Positions 34,410 through 43,835 of a stretch of DNA of 64,000 bases are shown here, piece by piece; the stretch's first letter is position 1; each line of letters opens with the position of its first letter. The position numbers and the translations under genes are program-made. The notes beneath the pieces were generated by a model. That model had not been told where the DNA came from. It did no database searches and saw only the letters and a program-made list of their open reading frames with translations. Source of the DNA: Streptomyces himalayensis subsp. himalayensis (GTDB lineage Bacteria > Actinomycetota > Actinomycetes > Streptomycetales > Streptomycetaceae); NCBI RefSeq assembly GCF_013778455.1, contig NZ_JACEHE010000001.1, positions 248,001 through 312,000 on the forward strand, in the 5' to 3' direction.

Positions 34410-34556
34410 CGTTCCTCCCCGTGCGCGTAGCGACGGCACCCGTCATCGCGTAACGAGCGCAAATCAGTCCGCACCTTACATACGCCCGTGACCAGGGCGG
34501 CCTCGTTGATCGCTCACAGCGAACAGTGTGCCGGGAACATCTCCGGGCTCACGTGC

Positions 34557-34577
34557 ATTGAGCCTGTACAGCTCAAC
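34557..34577. promoter_or_regulatory. HAIR-like operator (HspR site) upstream of lon
   Basis: ATTGAGC-N7-GCTCAAC matches the HspR-associated inverted repeat (consensus CTTGAGT-N7-ACTCAAG) in spacing and core TTGAG/CTCAA. It ends 21 bases before the lon ATG. HspR repression of lon is known in S. coelicolor. Confidence 0.8.
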
Positions 34578-34598
34578 TTGACTGCCGAAGGGGAGATC

Positions 34599-37016
34599 AT
34601 GGCTTCGACGTCCACACCGCTCACCCTGCCCGTTCTGCCGCTCGACGACGAGGTCGTGCTGCCCGGGATGGTGGTTCCTCTGGACCTCACCGATGCCGAC
34701 GTACGAGCCGCGGTGGAGGCCGCTCAGGCGGCCGCGCGGTCCAGTGGTGACAGCAAGCCGAAGGTGCTGCTTGTTCCACGCATCGACGGGACGTACGCCG
34801 CGACCGGTGTGCTCGGCACCGTCGAGCAGGTCGGGCGGCTCTCCGGCGGTGATCCGGGTGCGCTGATCCGCGGTCGCGGACGCGTGCAGATCGGCGCCGG
34901 GACGACCGGGCCGGGTGCGGCGCTGTGGGTCGAGGGCCTGCAGGTCGACGAGACCGTGCCGGACCCGCTGCCCGGCGCGGTCTCCGAGCTCGTGAAGGAG
35001 TACAAGGCGCTCGCCACGAGCTGGCTGAACAAGCGTGGCGCGTGGCAGATCGTGGACCGCGTGACGCAGATCGACGACGTGTCGGCGCCCGCGGACAACT
35101 CCGGCTACTCGCCGTTCCTGACCACCGCCCAGAAGGTGGAGCTCCTGGAGACCACCGACCCGGTCGCGCGCCTGAAGCTCGCCACCGAGCAGCTGCGCGA
35201 GCACCTCGCCGAGCAGGACGTGGCCGAGTCCATCGCCAAGGACGTCCAGGAGGGCGTCGACAAGCAGCAGCGCGAGTTCCTGCTGCGACGCCAGCTCGAG
35301 GCCGTACGCAAGGAGCTGCGCGAGCTCAACGGCGGGGAGGGGGATGACGAATCGGACGACTACCGTTCCCGCGTCGAGGCCGCCGACCTCCCCGAGAAGG
35401 TCCGCGAGGCCGCGCTCAAGGAGGTCGACAAGCTCGAGCGGTCGAGCGACCAGTCGCCCGAGGGCTCCTGGATCCGCACCTGGCTCGACACCGTCCTGGA
35501 ACTCCCGTGGCACGAGCGGACCGAGGACCAGTACGACATCCAGGGCGCCAAGGCCGTGCTCGACGCCGAGCACGCGGGCCTGGAGGACGTCAAGGAGCGG
35601 ATCACCGAATACCTGGCGGTGCGAAAGCGGCGCGCCGACCGGGGCCTGGGCGTGGTCGGCGGGCGGCGCGGGGGTGCCGTTCTCGCGCTCGTCGGCCCGC
35701 CCGGTGTCGGAAAGACCAGCCTCGGTGAAAGCGTCGCCCACGCGATGGGGCGGAAGTTCGTGCGGGTCGCGCTCGGCGGCGTACGCGACGAGGCCGAGAT
35801 CCGCGGTCACCGGCGTACGTACGTGGGCGCCCTGCCCGGCCGTATCGTCCGCGCCATCAAGGAGGCCGGGTCCGTGAACCCGGTCGTCCTGCTCGATGAG
35901 ATCGACAAGGTCGGCTCCGACTTCCGGGGCGATCCCGCGGCCGCCCTGCTCGAAGTCCTGGACCCGGCGCAGAACCACACCTTCCGGGACCACTACCTGG
36001 AGGTGGAGCTCGACCTGAGCGACGTCGTCTTCCTCGCCACCGCCAACGTCCTGGAGGCAATCCCGGAGGCGCTGCTCGACCGTATGGAGCTCGTCCGGCT
36101 CGACGGCTACACCGAGGACGAGAAGGTCGTCATCGCCCGTGACCACCTGCTGCCGCGCCAGCTGGAGCGGGGCGGGCTCAGCGAGGACGAGGTCACCATC
36201 GATGAGGGCGCGCTGCGCAAGCTCGCCGGTGAGTACACGCGCGAGGCGGGCGTCCGGAACCTCGAGCGCTCCATCGCCCGGCTGCTGCGGAAGGTCGCGG
36301 CCCAGCACGAACTCGGGGAGCGTGAGCTGCCGTTCACGGTCACGGAGGACGACCTCCGCGGGCTGATCGGGCGGCCTCACCACGTGCCCGAGTCCGCGCA
36401 GGACCCGGCCGAGCGGCGCACGGCCGTCCCCGGTGTCGCCACCGGGCTTGCGGTCACGGGTGCGGGCGGCGACGTGCTCTACGTCGAGGCGTCCCTCGCC
36501 GACCCGGAGACGGGCGCGGCCGGACTGACCCTCACCGGCCAGCTCGGTGACGTCATGAAGGAGTCCGCGCAGATCGCGCTCTCCTTCCTCCGCTCGCACG
36601 GCGCCGAACTGGAACTGCCGGTCGGCGATCTGAAGGACCGGGGCGTGCACATCCACTTCCCGGCGGGCGCGGTGCCGAAGGACGGCCCGAGCGCGGGCAT
36701 CACCATGACGACGGCCCTCGCGTCGCTGCTCAGCGGCCGCCTGGTCCGTACGGACGTGGCGATGACCGGCGAGGTGTCGCTGACCGGACGGGTCCTGCCC
36801 ATCGGCGGCGTAAAGCAGAAGCTGCTGGCCGCCCACCGGGCCGGGATCACGACGGTCGTCATCCCGAAGCGGAACGAGCCCGACCTGGACGACGTACCGG
36901 CCGAGGTCCTGGAGAAGCTCGAGGTCCACGCGGTCACGGACGTCCGCCAGGTGCTGGAGCTGGTGCTGTCGCCGGCGACGAACGGCTCGCCGGCGGAGGT
37001 GCCGCTCGCGGCCTGA
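34599..37016 (+). CDS. lon: ATP-dependent protease Lon
   Basis: The 805-residue protein has the Lon N-domain (LPVLPLDDEVVLPGMVVPLDL), a coiled-coil region, an AAA+ module with Walker A GPPGVGKT (about residue 366) and Walker B VVLLDEIDKVG. The protease domain has catalytic Ser698 (KDGPSAGITM) and Lys741 (GGVKQKLLAAHR). It degrades misfolded and regulatory proteins in the cytosol. ATG 34599 follows AGGGGAGA; an upstream in-frame start would place the HspR-type site inside the gene, so I reject it. The adjacent HAIR element indicates heat-shock control. It is monocistronic, ending at a strong hairpin. Confidence 0.96.
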   Translation: MASTSTPLTLPVLPLDDEVVLPGMVVPLDLTDADVRAAVEAAQAAARSSGDSKPKVLLVPRIDGTYAATGVLGTVEQVGRLSGGDPGALIRGRGRVQIGAGTTGPGAALWVEGLQVDETVPDPLPGAVSELVKEYKALATSWLNKRGAWQIVDRVTQIDDVSAPADNSGYSPFLTTAQKVELLETTDPVARLKLATEQLREHLAEQDVAESIAKDVQEGVDKQQREFLLRRQLEAVRKELRELNGGEGDDESDDYRSRVEAADLPEKVREAALKEVDKLERSSDQSPEGSWIRTWLDTVLELPWHERTEDQYDIQGAKAVLDAEHAGLEDVKERITEYLAVRKRRADRGLGVVGGRRGGAVLALVGPPGVGKTSLGESVAHAMGRKFVRVALGGVRDEAEIRGHRRTYVGALPGRIVRAIKEAGSVNPVVLLDEIDKVGSDFRGDPAAALLEVLDPAQNHTFRDHYLEVELDLSDVVFLATANVLEAIPEALLDRMELVRLDGYTEDEKVVIARDHLLPRQLERGGLSEDEVTIDEGALRKLAGEYTREAGVRNLERSIARLLRKVAAQHELGERELPFTVTEDDLRGLIGRPHHVPESAQDPAERRTAVPGVATGLAVTGAGGDVLYVEASLADPETGAAGLTLTGQLGDVMKESAQIALSFLRSHGAELELPVGDLKDRGVHIHFPAGAVPKDGPSAGITMTTALASLLSGRLVRTDVAMTGEVSLTGRVLPIGGVKQKLLAAHRAGITTVVIPKRNEPDLDDVPAEVLEKLEVHAVTDVRQVLELVLSPATNGSPAEVPLAA

Positions 37017-37110
37017 CGGAGTTTCCGGTCGCCGCGTGACCCGGCAGTCCGGCAAGTCCGGATGAACAAGGTTTCGGTCGCGGAGTGACGGACGTGACCG
37101 GAAGGCAAAG

Positions 37111-37137
37111 GCCCGGGACCCCCCGTGGGTCCCGGGC
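37111..37137. terminator. Terminator between lon and the muramidase gene
   Basis: GCCCGGGACCC and GGGTCCCGGGC form a perfect 11-bp stem around a five-base loop, 94 bases after lon and 50 bases before the convergent muramidase stop. Confidence 0.85.
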
Positions 37138-37187
37138 ACGCGCGTACGCACTCGGCTTACGCAGCGATCAGCCCGCGTACGTACAGA

Positions 37188-38048
37188 TCAGCCGTTGGCC
37201 AGTGCCTGCACCCGGTCAAGGGCCCCGTTGAACTTGTTGTGGTCGCCGACCGTCGGGCCCGTCGACGTGTACTGCCACATCGTGTAGTAGCTCCACCCGG
37301 CAGGCAGTGTGCCGACCGTCGTGTTGTAGCGGGCGATCCACAGCGGGTTGGTCGACGCGAAACCGCTGTAGTTGCCCGTGCACAGCGTCCACCAGCTCGT
37401 GGAGGTGTAGATCACCGCGTCCCGCCCCGTGCGCGCCTTGTACTGGTCCAGGAAGCTCTTGATCCAGCTGACCATGCCGCTCTGCGTCTTGCCGTAGCAG
37501 TCCGCCCCGTAAGGGTTCCACTCGATGTCCAGCGCGCCCGGGAGCGTCTTGCCGTCCCTGGACCAGCCGCCGCCGTTGTCCACGAAGTAGTTGGCCTGGG
37601 TGGCGCCGCTCGTCGTGTCGGGGGTCGCGAAGTGGTACGAACCGCGGATCATCCCGACGTTGTACGAGCCGTTGTACTGCTGCGTGAAGTAGGTGTTCTT
37701 GTAGTACGTGCCTTCCGTGGCCTTGACGTAGGCCCACTTCACACCGCTGCTCCAGAGTGTCGACCAGGCGACGTTGCCCTGGTGGCTGCTGACATCGACG
37801 CCCTCCGTCTGGACGGCGCGGGTGTCCGGGGGCAGCCCGCCCTGGCCGTCGTGCTCGACGACGCCCATGCCCATGTAGGCCGAGCCCCGCGCCGGGACGT
37901 CCGCGGCGGCGGTGCCACCGGTGCCGGCCGCCTGCGCCGCGAACGGCAGCGTGAGCAGCAAGGAGAGTGCCGCGAGCAGGATTCCGGCCGCCGAGAGGCC
38001 CGGGCGGCGCGAGGGGTGGGGGCGGTGCGTGGATCTGTGCACGGGCAT
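37188..38048 (-). CDS. Secreted GH25 muramidase (lysozyme)
   Basis: The 286-residue protein has a Sec signal peptide (basic start, hydrophobic core about 19-38, cleavage near AAQAAG). The glycoside hydrolase 25 domain has EGVDVSSHQGNVAW with Asp85, KWAYVKATEGTYY, IRGSYHFA, and GALDIEWNPY with Asp174 and Glu176 as likely catalytic acids. It hydrolyses the bond between N-acetylmuramate and N-acetylglucosamine in peptidoglycan outside the membrane. GGAGG precedes the ATG. An inverted repeat TCTACG-CA-CGTAGA at about 38212 lies upstream with no gene around it. Confidence 0.93.
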   Translation of the reverse strand: MPVHRSTHRPHPSRRPGLSAAGILLAALSLLLTLPFAAQAAGTGGTAAADVPARGSAYMGMGVVEHDGQGGLPPDTRAVQTEGVDVSSHQGNVAWSTLWSSGVKWAYVKATEGTYYKNTYFTQQYNGSYNVGMIRGSYHFATPDTTSGATQANYFVDNGGGWSRDGKTLPGALDIEWNPYGADCYGKTQSGMVSWIKSFLDQYKARTGRDAVIYTSTSWWTLCTGNYSGFASTNPLWIARYNTTVGTLPAGWSYYTMWQYTSTGPTVGDHNKFNGALDRVQALANG

Positions 38049-38343
38049 ACGTGCCTCCGAAGGCCTCGGTGAGCTCGGTGGAGCTCAAAGGTGGGGGAAG
38101 GTGCCGCTGTGCCTGCACGCCGTCAGGGCGACAGAGCCCCGCCCGTCCTCGCCCAAGGCCTCGTCGACTCGGCGATGGCGTGCACATGCCAGATTGCGTG
38201 ACGGGAAGGGACTCTACGCACGTAGACATCGGCGAGGGAAGAGGGCCTGGCGTCTGCCGTTGGTCTAATCCTGCGAAATACTGGCCGAGCTGCGGCAATG
38301 GCCGCGCACAGACGGAAACTTTCAGAGTCGGGGAAACCGGGGC

Positions 38344-38859
38344 ATGGGTGCTGACGTGCACGAGGACGGGAACGACGCCGGAAAGGACGCGGCACGCGCG
38401 ACCGAATCCGAAGCGCCGGAAAAAGGCGTGGACCGCGAATTCCTCTCGCTGGAACGCGAGTTGACGCTCTTTCTGCGCCGCGCCCGGGCATCGTCCGGCG
38501 AGATGGCCCGCGAGGTCCACCCGGAGCTCGAACCCGCCGCGTACGGCCTCCTCGTACGGCTTGAGGAATGCGGGCAGCAGCGGGCCACTGAACTCGCCGC
38601 GTACATCGGCGTCGGAAAGGCCACCATGAGCCGGCAGCTGCGCGCGCTCGAGGAACTCGGGCTCGTCGCCCGCGAGCCCGACCCCGCCGACGGGCGCGCC
38701 TGGCTCGTGCACCTCACCGACGAGGGCCGCGTCCGCTTCCGCACGGTCCGGGACGCCCGCCGCGCCCGCTACGTCCGCCAGCTCGCGAACTGGGACCGCA
38801 AGGAGGTGGCGGAGCTGGCCCGCCTCCTCCACCAGCTGAACGCGGGCGCCGAGGGCTAG
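38344..38859 (+). CDS. MarR-family transcriptional regulator
   Basis: The 171-residue protein has an acidic N-terminus of about 35 residues and a MarR winged helix. The recognition region is RATELAAYIGVGKATMSRQLR, then ALEELGLVAREPDPADGRAW, the wing with the conserved D-x-R, and a C-terminal dimerisation helix. It probably represses in the absence of a small ligand. Its target is unknown; no efflux pump or enzyme is adjacent in a divergent arrangement except the muramidase at 300 bp. A 96-bp inverted-repeat element begins at its stop codon. Confidence 0.9.
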   Translation: MGADVHEDGNDAGKDAARATESEAPEKGVDREFLSLERELTLFLRRARASSGEMAREVHPELEPAAYGLLVRLEECGQQRATELAAYIGVGKATMSRQLRALEELGLVAREPDPADGRAWLVHLTDEGRVRFRTVRDARRARYVRQLANWDRKEVAELARLLHQLNAGAEG

Positions 38860-38950
38860 TGTCCAACAGGCAACGTTCGCTCCGTCGCGACGCCCGGCAC
38901 GCACCGGACGCCGCTCCTTGACGGGCAAACGTGCCTGCCGGGGCACTAGC
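38855..38950. repeat. 96-bp element bounded by inverted repeats
   Basis: It begins GCTAGTG (overlapping the marR TAG stop) and ends CACTAGC, with matching inner blocks CAGGCA/TGCCTG and AACG/CGTT. The interior is GC-rich and non-coding. It could act as a terminator or be a small non-autonomous mobile element; no target duplication is evident. Confidence 0.5.
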
Positions 38951-39001
38951 GATCATCCATACGGGCGCACCTGGCGTCCGCGGACCCCCGCCCCACGGGG
39001 C

Positions 39002-39787
39002 TCACAGCTCGGCGTACACCACCGCCGCGTCGTCGTGTCTCTTGCCGCGGCCCAGGAACCGCCGCTCCGTGTCCGCCGTCTCCAGGGCGCGGACCCGGTC
39101 GATGAGCGCCTGAGGGCCCTCCTTGCGGACGAACGCGAAGCAGTCGTTCCAGTCGCCCTCCCGGAACTTCTCCACCCAGCGCGTGGCCCCGTCCGTGAGC
39201 GCGGCCACCGCTCGTACCCGCGACCGCGGCAGCGCTCCGGTCACCGCATGTGCGGATACGGAAGGGTCGGCGGCCGCGGTGAAGAAGCCGCCCTCCTTGT
39301 TGCGTACCGTCGCGTCGGCGACCGCGGCCGAGGCGAGCGAGGAGCGCGGCAGCCGCGACAGGCGGTCGTCCAGGACGGCGCGGACCGTGCCGTCCCGGCC
39401 TTCGATGAGCAGGGCGGAGTCGGAGAGCACCAGGTACTCGAACTGCTCGGCGTCCCAGCGCGCCACCACAACGGTCGCCTGCGGCGTCCGCGGGTGAGAA
39501 AGGTCACAGGTTTCCCGGTGGGCTCCGGCGGTGCGCCGGATTGCCTCGGAAAGTATCTCCTGCAGCGCAAAATCTCTTCGCGAAACGGACAGTTCGCTAA
39601 GTGCACCGCCGAGTCGCGCCGTGAACCAGGGAACGGAGTGCACGCAGCCCGTCCCATCCGGCGGGGGTGTCACGCCGTCGAGCAGGACGAGCGAACCACC
39701 CTGCCCTGAGGCCGGAACCGCCACCGATGCATAGTCCTCATTGGGTCGGGCAGGGGTACCTGGGGCCGTTGCGAGTTCGATACGCAT
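39002..39787 (-). CDS. PP2C-like protein phosphatase domain protein
   Basis: The 261-residue protein shows a divergent PP2C pattern: MRIELATAPGTPARPNEDYA (the NED metal/arginine region), LVLLDGVTPPPDGTGC in place of the canonical DGMGG, TVVVARWD, LVLSDSALLIEG, VAALTDGATRWVE and the closing GKRHDDAAVVYAEL with the DD metal pair. It probably removes phosphate from serine or threonine using two metal ions, but the weak first motif leaves activity uncertain. It is cytosolic, single-gene, and divergent from cvnA over 355 bp. The ATG at 39787 is chosen; longer frames add unconserved residues. Confidence 0.8.
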   Translation of the reverse strand: MRIELATAPGTPARPNEDYASVAVPASGQGGSLVLLDGVTPPPDGTGCVHSVPWFTARLGGALSELSVSRRDFALQEILSEAIRRTAGAHRETCDLSHPRTPQATVVVARWDAEQFEYLVLSDSALLIEGRDGTVRAVLDDRLSRLPRSSLASAAVADATVRNKEGGFFTAAADPSVSAHAVTGALPRSRVRAVAALTDGATRWVEKFREGDWNDCFAFVRKEGPQALIDRVRALETADTERRFLGRGKRHDDAAVVYAEL

Positions 39788-40142
39788 CCGGCCAGTCTGC
39801 ACGAGGCCTTCACAGGATCCACAACTCCCGGTGAACGTCCGGAACATGCCGCGTTCTACCAGCTCAGCCGCCTGATTTCGGCCGGAATGGTCCACTCCGC
39901 CTTGGCTGTGGCGGGGCATCCTGCCAAAGGCCGGAGAAGACGTCCACCCCTGGCTGCGTGCACGGGTTGTGCGCGTGCCGTCGGAACTTGCCCACCAACT
40001 CCCCGCCGATGTTCACTCCTTCGGGTGGCGGGCAAGGCGATGGGCGGTCGCTGCTCATCGGCGCTGGGATGGTCTGGAGCCGTACGAGGAGGCGCTCGCG
40101 TTGACGGACCGTCACCCGGGCCCAGGGTTGGACGAGTCAGGA
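39788..40142. other. Intergenic region upstream of cvnA, no secure gene
   Basis: This 355-bp region between divergent genes holds in-frame extensions of cvnA and a minus-strand frame of 83 codons, neither with recognisable motifs. The promoters for both neighbours should lie here; none is clear by eye. Confidence 0.45.
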
Positions 40143-43100
40143 ATGCGAGCACCGGTGCAGAAGATGCGGCCTCGGCGACGCAAGGGCGGGCAGACGGCGT
40201 TCGACGGGGGTGCCTCCGGGGCCTCCGTGCCCGGCGCGGCGACCGGGCCGGGCACGGTGGAGGGCGCCCCGGGCGCGGGTACGCCGGCCGTGGCGGCGAC
40301 GCCGGCCGTGGCGGGGACGCCCGGTGCGCTTGGCGCTGCGCGTGGCTCCGCCGACCCGGCGCCGGCAGCGCCGGAAACCACAGACACAACTGGCGCCGGC
40401 ATCACGGCTGATGCCCTTCGCACGTCGTACGCCGCGGGCGGGCCCGGCGCAGCGGGGGCCGGTGCCGACGCGTTCGGTGGTGCCGCCGTCGCGCCCGGCT
40501 CTGCGACCGCTACCGGTGATGCGGTCGCGAGCGGCACTGCCGTCGGTACACCAGGCGCTGCCGGTGCCCCTGGCGCTGCCGGTGCTGCCGCCGGTACGCC
40601 CGGGGCCGCCCGCACGCCCGGTACCCCTCTCGGTGCACCTGGCGCGGTGAACGCGGTGAACACGGAGGCCGTGGCAGCAGCGTCGGGCGTCTCCGCCGCG
40701 CAGGCCCCGGGGGGCGGCGCCGCCGGCTCCCCCGGCGGGCCGAGCCGTGGTGGGTCCGGGCCCGCGGGAACGCCCAGCGCCTCCGGCGCGCCCGTCACGG
40801 CTGCGGTGGACCGCCGCCGCCCCGCCCGCGTGCGTAACCGCCTCATCGTCGCCGTCGCCGTCGTCGCCGCCGCGATCGCCGGAGCGGGCGCGCCCGCCGT
40901 CATCGCGGCCTCCGGGCAGCTGCAGGACTCGCAGCGACTCGTGACGGACGCCGAACGCACCCAGCAGGCGCTCACCCTCGCCCACTCCCTGGCCGACGAG
41001 CGCGACGAGGTCATCTCCTACATCGCCGGCGGCCGCCCGAAGGGCAAGGGCCTCTCCGAGCAGCGCAGTGCCCGCGTCGACCGGCAGGCCGACGAACTGC
41101 GCACCGACGCCCCCGCCGCGCTGCTCCGCGACATCAAGGACATCGCGGCCGTACGGAGAGCGGCGCTCACCGGCACGAGCACCGCGCTCGAAGCCCATGT
41201 GGCGTACTCCGAGGTCATCGCCGAACTGCACGCGCTCGCCGAGGACCTCGCCGATCAGCTGCCGCCTCGCGCGGGCGCCGGATCGCACGCCCTGGTCTAT
41301 CTGGACAACGCCGTGGAGCAGGCGGCAGCCGCCCGCGGTCTGCTGCTCGCCGCCTACGCCGTGCCCCGCACGGCCACGACCACCACCACGATCGACCCGG
41401 CCACCGGACTGCCCACCACCGTCACCCGCGAGCCGGCCGCCGCCACCAAGGCCCGGGGCGAGCTCAGCGCGGCAGCCCAGCAGGCCCGCGTCCGGGAGCA
41501 GGCCGCCCTCGCCGACTTTCAGGACTCCGCCCCGGCCGCCGACCGCACCTCGTACGACTCCACGGTCACCGGACCCGATGTCACCGCCGCGGAGAAATAC
41601 CTGGCCCGTCTCACCGACCAGCCGAAGCTGTCCGCCGGGGACCTCCGCTACAGCAGCAGGAAACTCGACGCGGCCATCTCCGCCCGTATCGACCTCATGC
41701 GCGGCGTCGAGGCGTCCCTGAACGCCCAGCGCACCAAGGACCTGGCTCAGCTCCGTGACGACGACGTGACCGCGCTGGAGATCCGTATCGCGCTGGTCGG
41801 CGTCTGCCTGCTGGTCGCGGTCGGCGTCTCCATGGCCATGGCCCGTACGCTCACCCGCCCGCTCGCCGTCCTACGTATCGGCTCGGCCCGCGTCGCGGGT
41901 GACCCGGCCGCGGAGCAACCGATCCGGTTCACGGGCCGGAACGACGAGTTCGCGCAGGTCGTACGCTCCGTCAACGCGCTGCACACACACGCGGTAGGCC
42001 TCCACGAGCGCCTCGCCACGTTCGAGGCCGACCGCAAGCACCTCGTCGGCCAGCGCGCGACCATGGCCGACGAGCGTGAGGCCCTGCGCGCCCAGCTCGC
42101 CGACGCCAAGGCGGGCCTGGAGCGGATGCGGCACAGCGTCCACTCGACCTTCGTCAATCTGTCGCTGCGCACGCTCGGGCTCGTAGAACGGCAGCTCGGG
42201 ATCATCGAGCGGCTGGAGGAGCGGGAGCAGGACCCCGAGCGGCTCTCCACGCTCTTCAAGCTGGACCACCTGGCGACCGTCATGCGCCGCCACAGCGAGA
42301 ACCTGCTGGTCCTCGCGGGCGCCGAGCACGGTCACCACAACATGGGGCCTGTGCCGCTCGTCGACGTCGTGCGCGCCGCGGTCAGCGAGATCGAGCGGTA
42401 CGAGCGCGTCCGCATCTCCTCTCTTCCGCCGCACGCCCATGTGGCCGGCTTCGCCGCGGACGATCTCAGCCACCTCATCGCCGAACTGCTCGAGAACGCC
42501 ACGTCGTTCTCGCCGCCCGACGCCTCCGTCGAGGTCTCCGGCTGGCTCCTGGAGAACGGCGAGGTGATGCTCTCCGTCCAGGACGAGGGCATCGGCATGA
42601 CCGGTGAACGGCTGCAGGAGGTCAACGCCCGGCTGTCCACGTTCGACCCGGATGGCGGCCACGACCAGGAGAGCGAGGACGAGCTCGGGCTCGGCCTCTA
42701 CGTGGTGGCACGGCTGGCCGCGCGGCACGGGCTGCGGGTGCAGCTGCGGGAGCAGAAGCACGGAGGCATCACGGCGGTCGTCGTGCTGCCCAAGCCCCTG
42801 CTCGCCGCCGCGCCCGGGATCTCGACGCCCGCTGCCGCCCCCGTGGTCGGGGGCGCGCCCTCCGTGGCGCTGCCCGGCTCGGAGGCCGAGGCCAACTCGA
42901 ACGTGCTGCTGGGGCGCGCGGGGCGGGATCCGCTCATCTCCGCCGCGGAGCAGTCGTTGCGCGAGGCCGGGGAAACGGCAGAGCGGGGCCGCGGCGAAGG
43001 TGACGACGCCGACGCATACGGACGGGCCGCCGGCGCCGACGACGCCTACGAGCGTGCCGTCGACGACCCTGACACGCACGAGCGGGCCGCCGACGAAGGC

Positions 43101-43835
43101 GAGGAGCCGGGTGACGGCGGCCAGCCGCCCGCGGACCAGCCGGGGGCCGCCCACGTGTCGCCCGAGGACGGGCCGCGGGCCGGCCTCCAGCCGCCCACCT
43201 GGGACCGGGTCACCGACAAGGGGTTGCCCAAGCGGACGCCCAGGGTCGCGCAGGCCCCGTCCGTGCCCAAGCCACGCACGGGCTCCGTGGACGCCGAAGC
43301 GCTGCGCCGCCGGCTCGGCGGCTTCCAGCAGGGATCGCGGGCCGGCAGGCGCGACGTCGAGGCCGAGATCGCCGGCGAGGGGGCCCAGTCGCCGAAGGCG
43401 AGGGGCCGTTCGCCGGAGGCACCGACAGGGACAGCTGAGTCGCCGGAACGGACGGTCTGGCAGCCGGAGCCGATGGCCGAGTCACCAGCGCCGACGGCCG
43501 AGTCGAGGGAGCGGACGTCGGACGCGCCCGCGTGGACGGCTGACTCCCGGGAACGGCTGACCGAGTTGCGGGAGCAGACGGCCTGGTCGTCGGAGTCGGC
43601 GGCCGAGTTGCCGGAGCCGATGGCCGAGCCGCGGGAGCGGGCGGTCTGGCAGCCGGAACCGGCGGCCGAGTCGCTGGAGCGGGCGGCCCGGTCGCCCGAG
43701 CGCGCGGCCTGGTCGCCCGGGCCGACGGCCGAGGCGCCCCAGGCGGCGCATCCGGCGCCCGAGGTGGCGCAGCCGGGATCCATCGCACGTACCGACGAAG
43801 CCAAGGGGGAGACAGTCGAGGAGGCAAGCAGTTGA
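40143..43835 (+). CDS. cvnA: CvnA: sensor-kinase-like protein with nitrate/nitrite-sensing domain
   Basis: From ATG 40143 the product is 1230 residues. The first 230 are Ala/Gly/Pro/Thr-rich. TM1 (about 232-256) and TM2 (about 545-568) flank an extracellular NIT-type helical domain. HAMP, a helical segment (LVERQLGIIERLEEREQDPE) and HATPase_c motifs (AELLENATSFSPPDASVEV, DEGIGMTGERL, GLGLYVVARLAARHG) follow. No standard HisKA histidine box is seen, as expected for the conservon kinase-like proteins. The last 240 residues contain degenerate repeats of WxPEP/ESxERT type. It heads the four-gene conservon; its stop overlaps the cvnB start. An earlier start at 39969 is possible but unconserved. 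Confidence 0.9.
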   Translation: MRAPVQKMRPRRRKGGQTAFDGGASGASVPGAATGPGTVEGAPGAGTPAVAATPAVAGTPGALGAARGSADPAPAAPETTDTTGAGITADALRTSYAAGGPGAAGAGADAFGGAAVAPGSATATGDAVASGTAVGTPGAAGAPGAAGAAAGTPGAARTPGTPLGAPGAVNAVNTEAVAAASGVSAAQAPGGGAAGSPGGPSRGGSGPAGTPSASGAPVTAAVDRRRPARVRNRLIVAVAVVAAAIAGAGAPAVIAASGQLQDSQRLVTDAERTQQALTLAHSLADERDEVISYIAGGRPKGKGLSEQRSARVDRQADELRTDAPAALLRDIKDIAAVRRAALTGTSTALEAHVAYSEVIAELHALAEDLADQLPPRAGAGSHALVYLDNAVEQAAAARGLLLAAYAVPRTATTTTTIDPATGLPTTVTREPAAATKARGELSAAAQQARVREQAALADFQDSAPAADRTSYDSTVTGPDVTAAEKYLARLTDQPKLSAGDLRYSSRKLDAAISARIDLMRGVEASLNAQRTKDLAQLRDDDVTALEIRIALVGVCLLVAVGVSMAMARTLTRPLAVLRIGSARVAGDPAAEQPIRFTGRNDEFAQVVRSVNALHTHAVGLHERLATFEADRKHLVGQRATMADEREALRAQLADAKAGLERMRHSVHSTFVNLSLRTLGLVERQLGIIERLEEREQDPERLSTLFKLDHLATVMRRHSENLLVLAGAEHGHHNMGPVPLVDVVRAAVSEIERYERVRISSLPPHAHVAGFAADDLSHLIAELLENATSFSPPDASVEVSGWLLENGEVMLSVQDEGIGMTGERLQEVNARLSTFDPDGGHDQESEDELGLGLYVVARLAARHGLRVQLREQKHGGITAVVVLPKPLLAAAPGISTPAAAPVVGGAPSVALPGSEAEANSNVLLGRAGRDPLISAAEQSLREAGETAERGRGEGDDADAYGRAAGADDAYERAVDDPDTHERAADEGEEPGDGGQPPADQPGAAHVSPEDGPRAGLQPPTWDRVTDKGLPKRTPRVAQAPSVPKPRTGSVDAEALRRRLGGFQQGSRAGRRDVEAEIAGEGAQSPKARGRSPEAPTGTAESPERTVWQPEPMAESPAPTAESRERTSDAPAWTADSRERLTELREQTAWSSESAAELPEPMAEPRERAVWQPEPAAESLERAARSPERAAWSPGPTAEAPQAAHPAPEVAQPGSIARTDEAKGETVEEASS

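Noticed and set aside
34476..37151. An 891-codon minus-strand frame opposite lon
   Set aside because: Antisense shadow of lon; no recognisable domain.
39864..40115. Minus-strand 83-codon frame between the PP2C and cvnA genes
   Set aside because: Pro/Arg-rich, no ribosome site, no motif; more likely promoter DNA.
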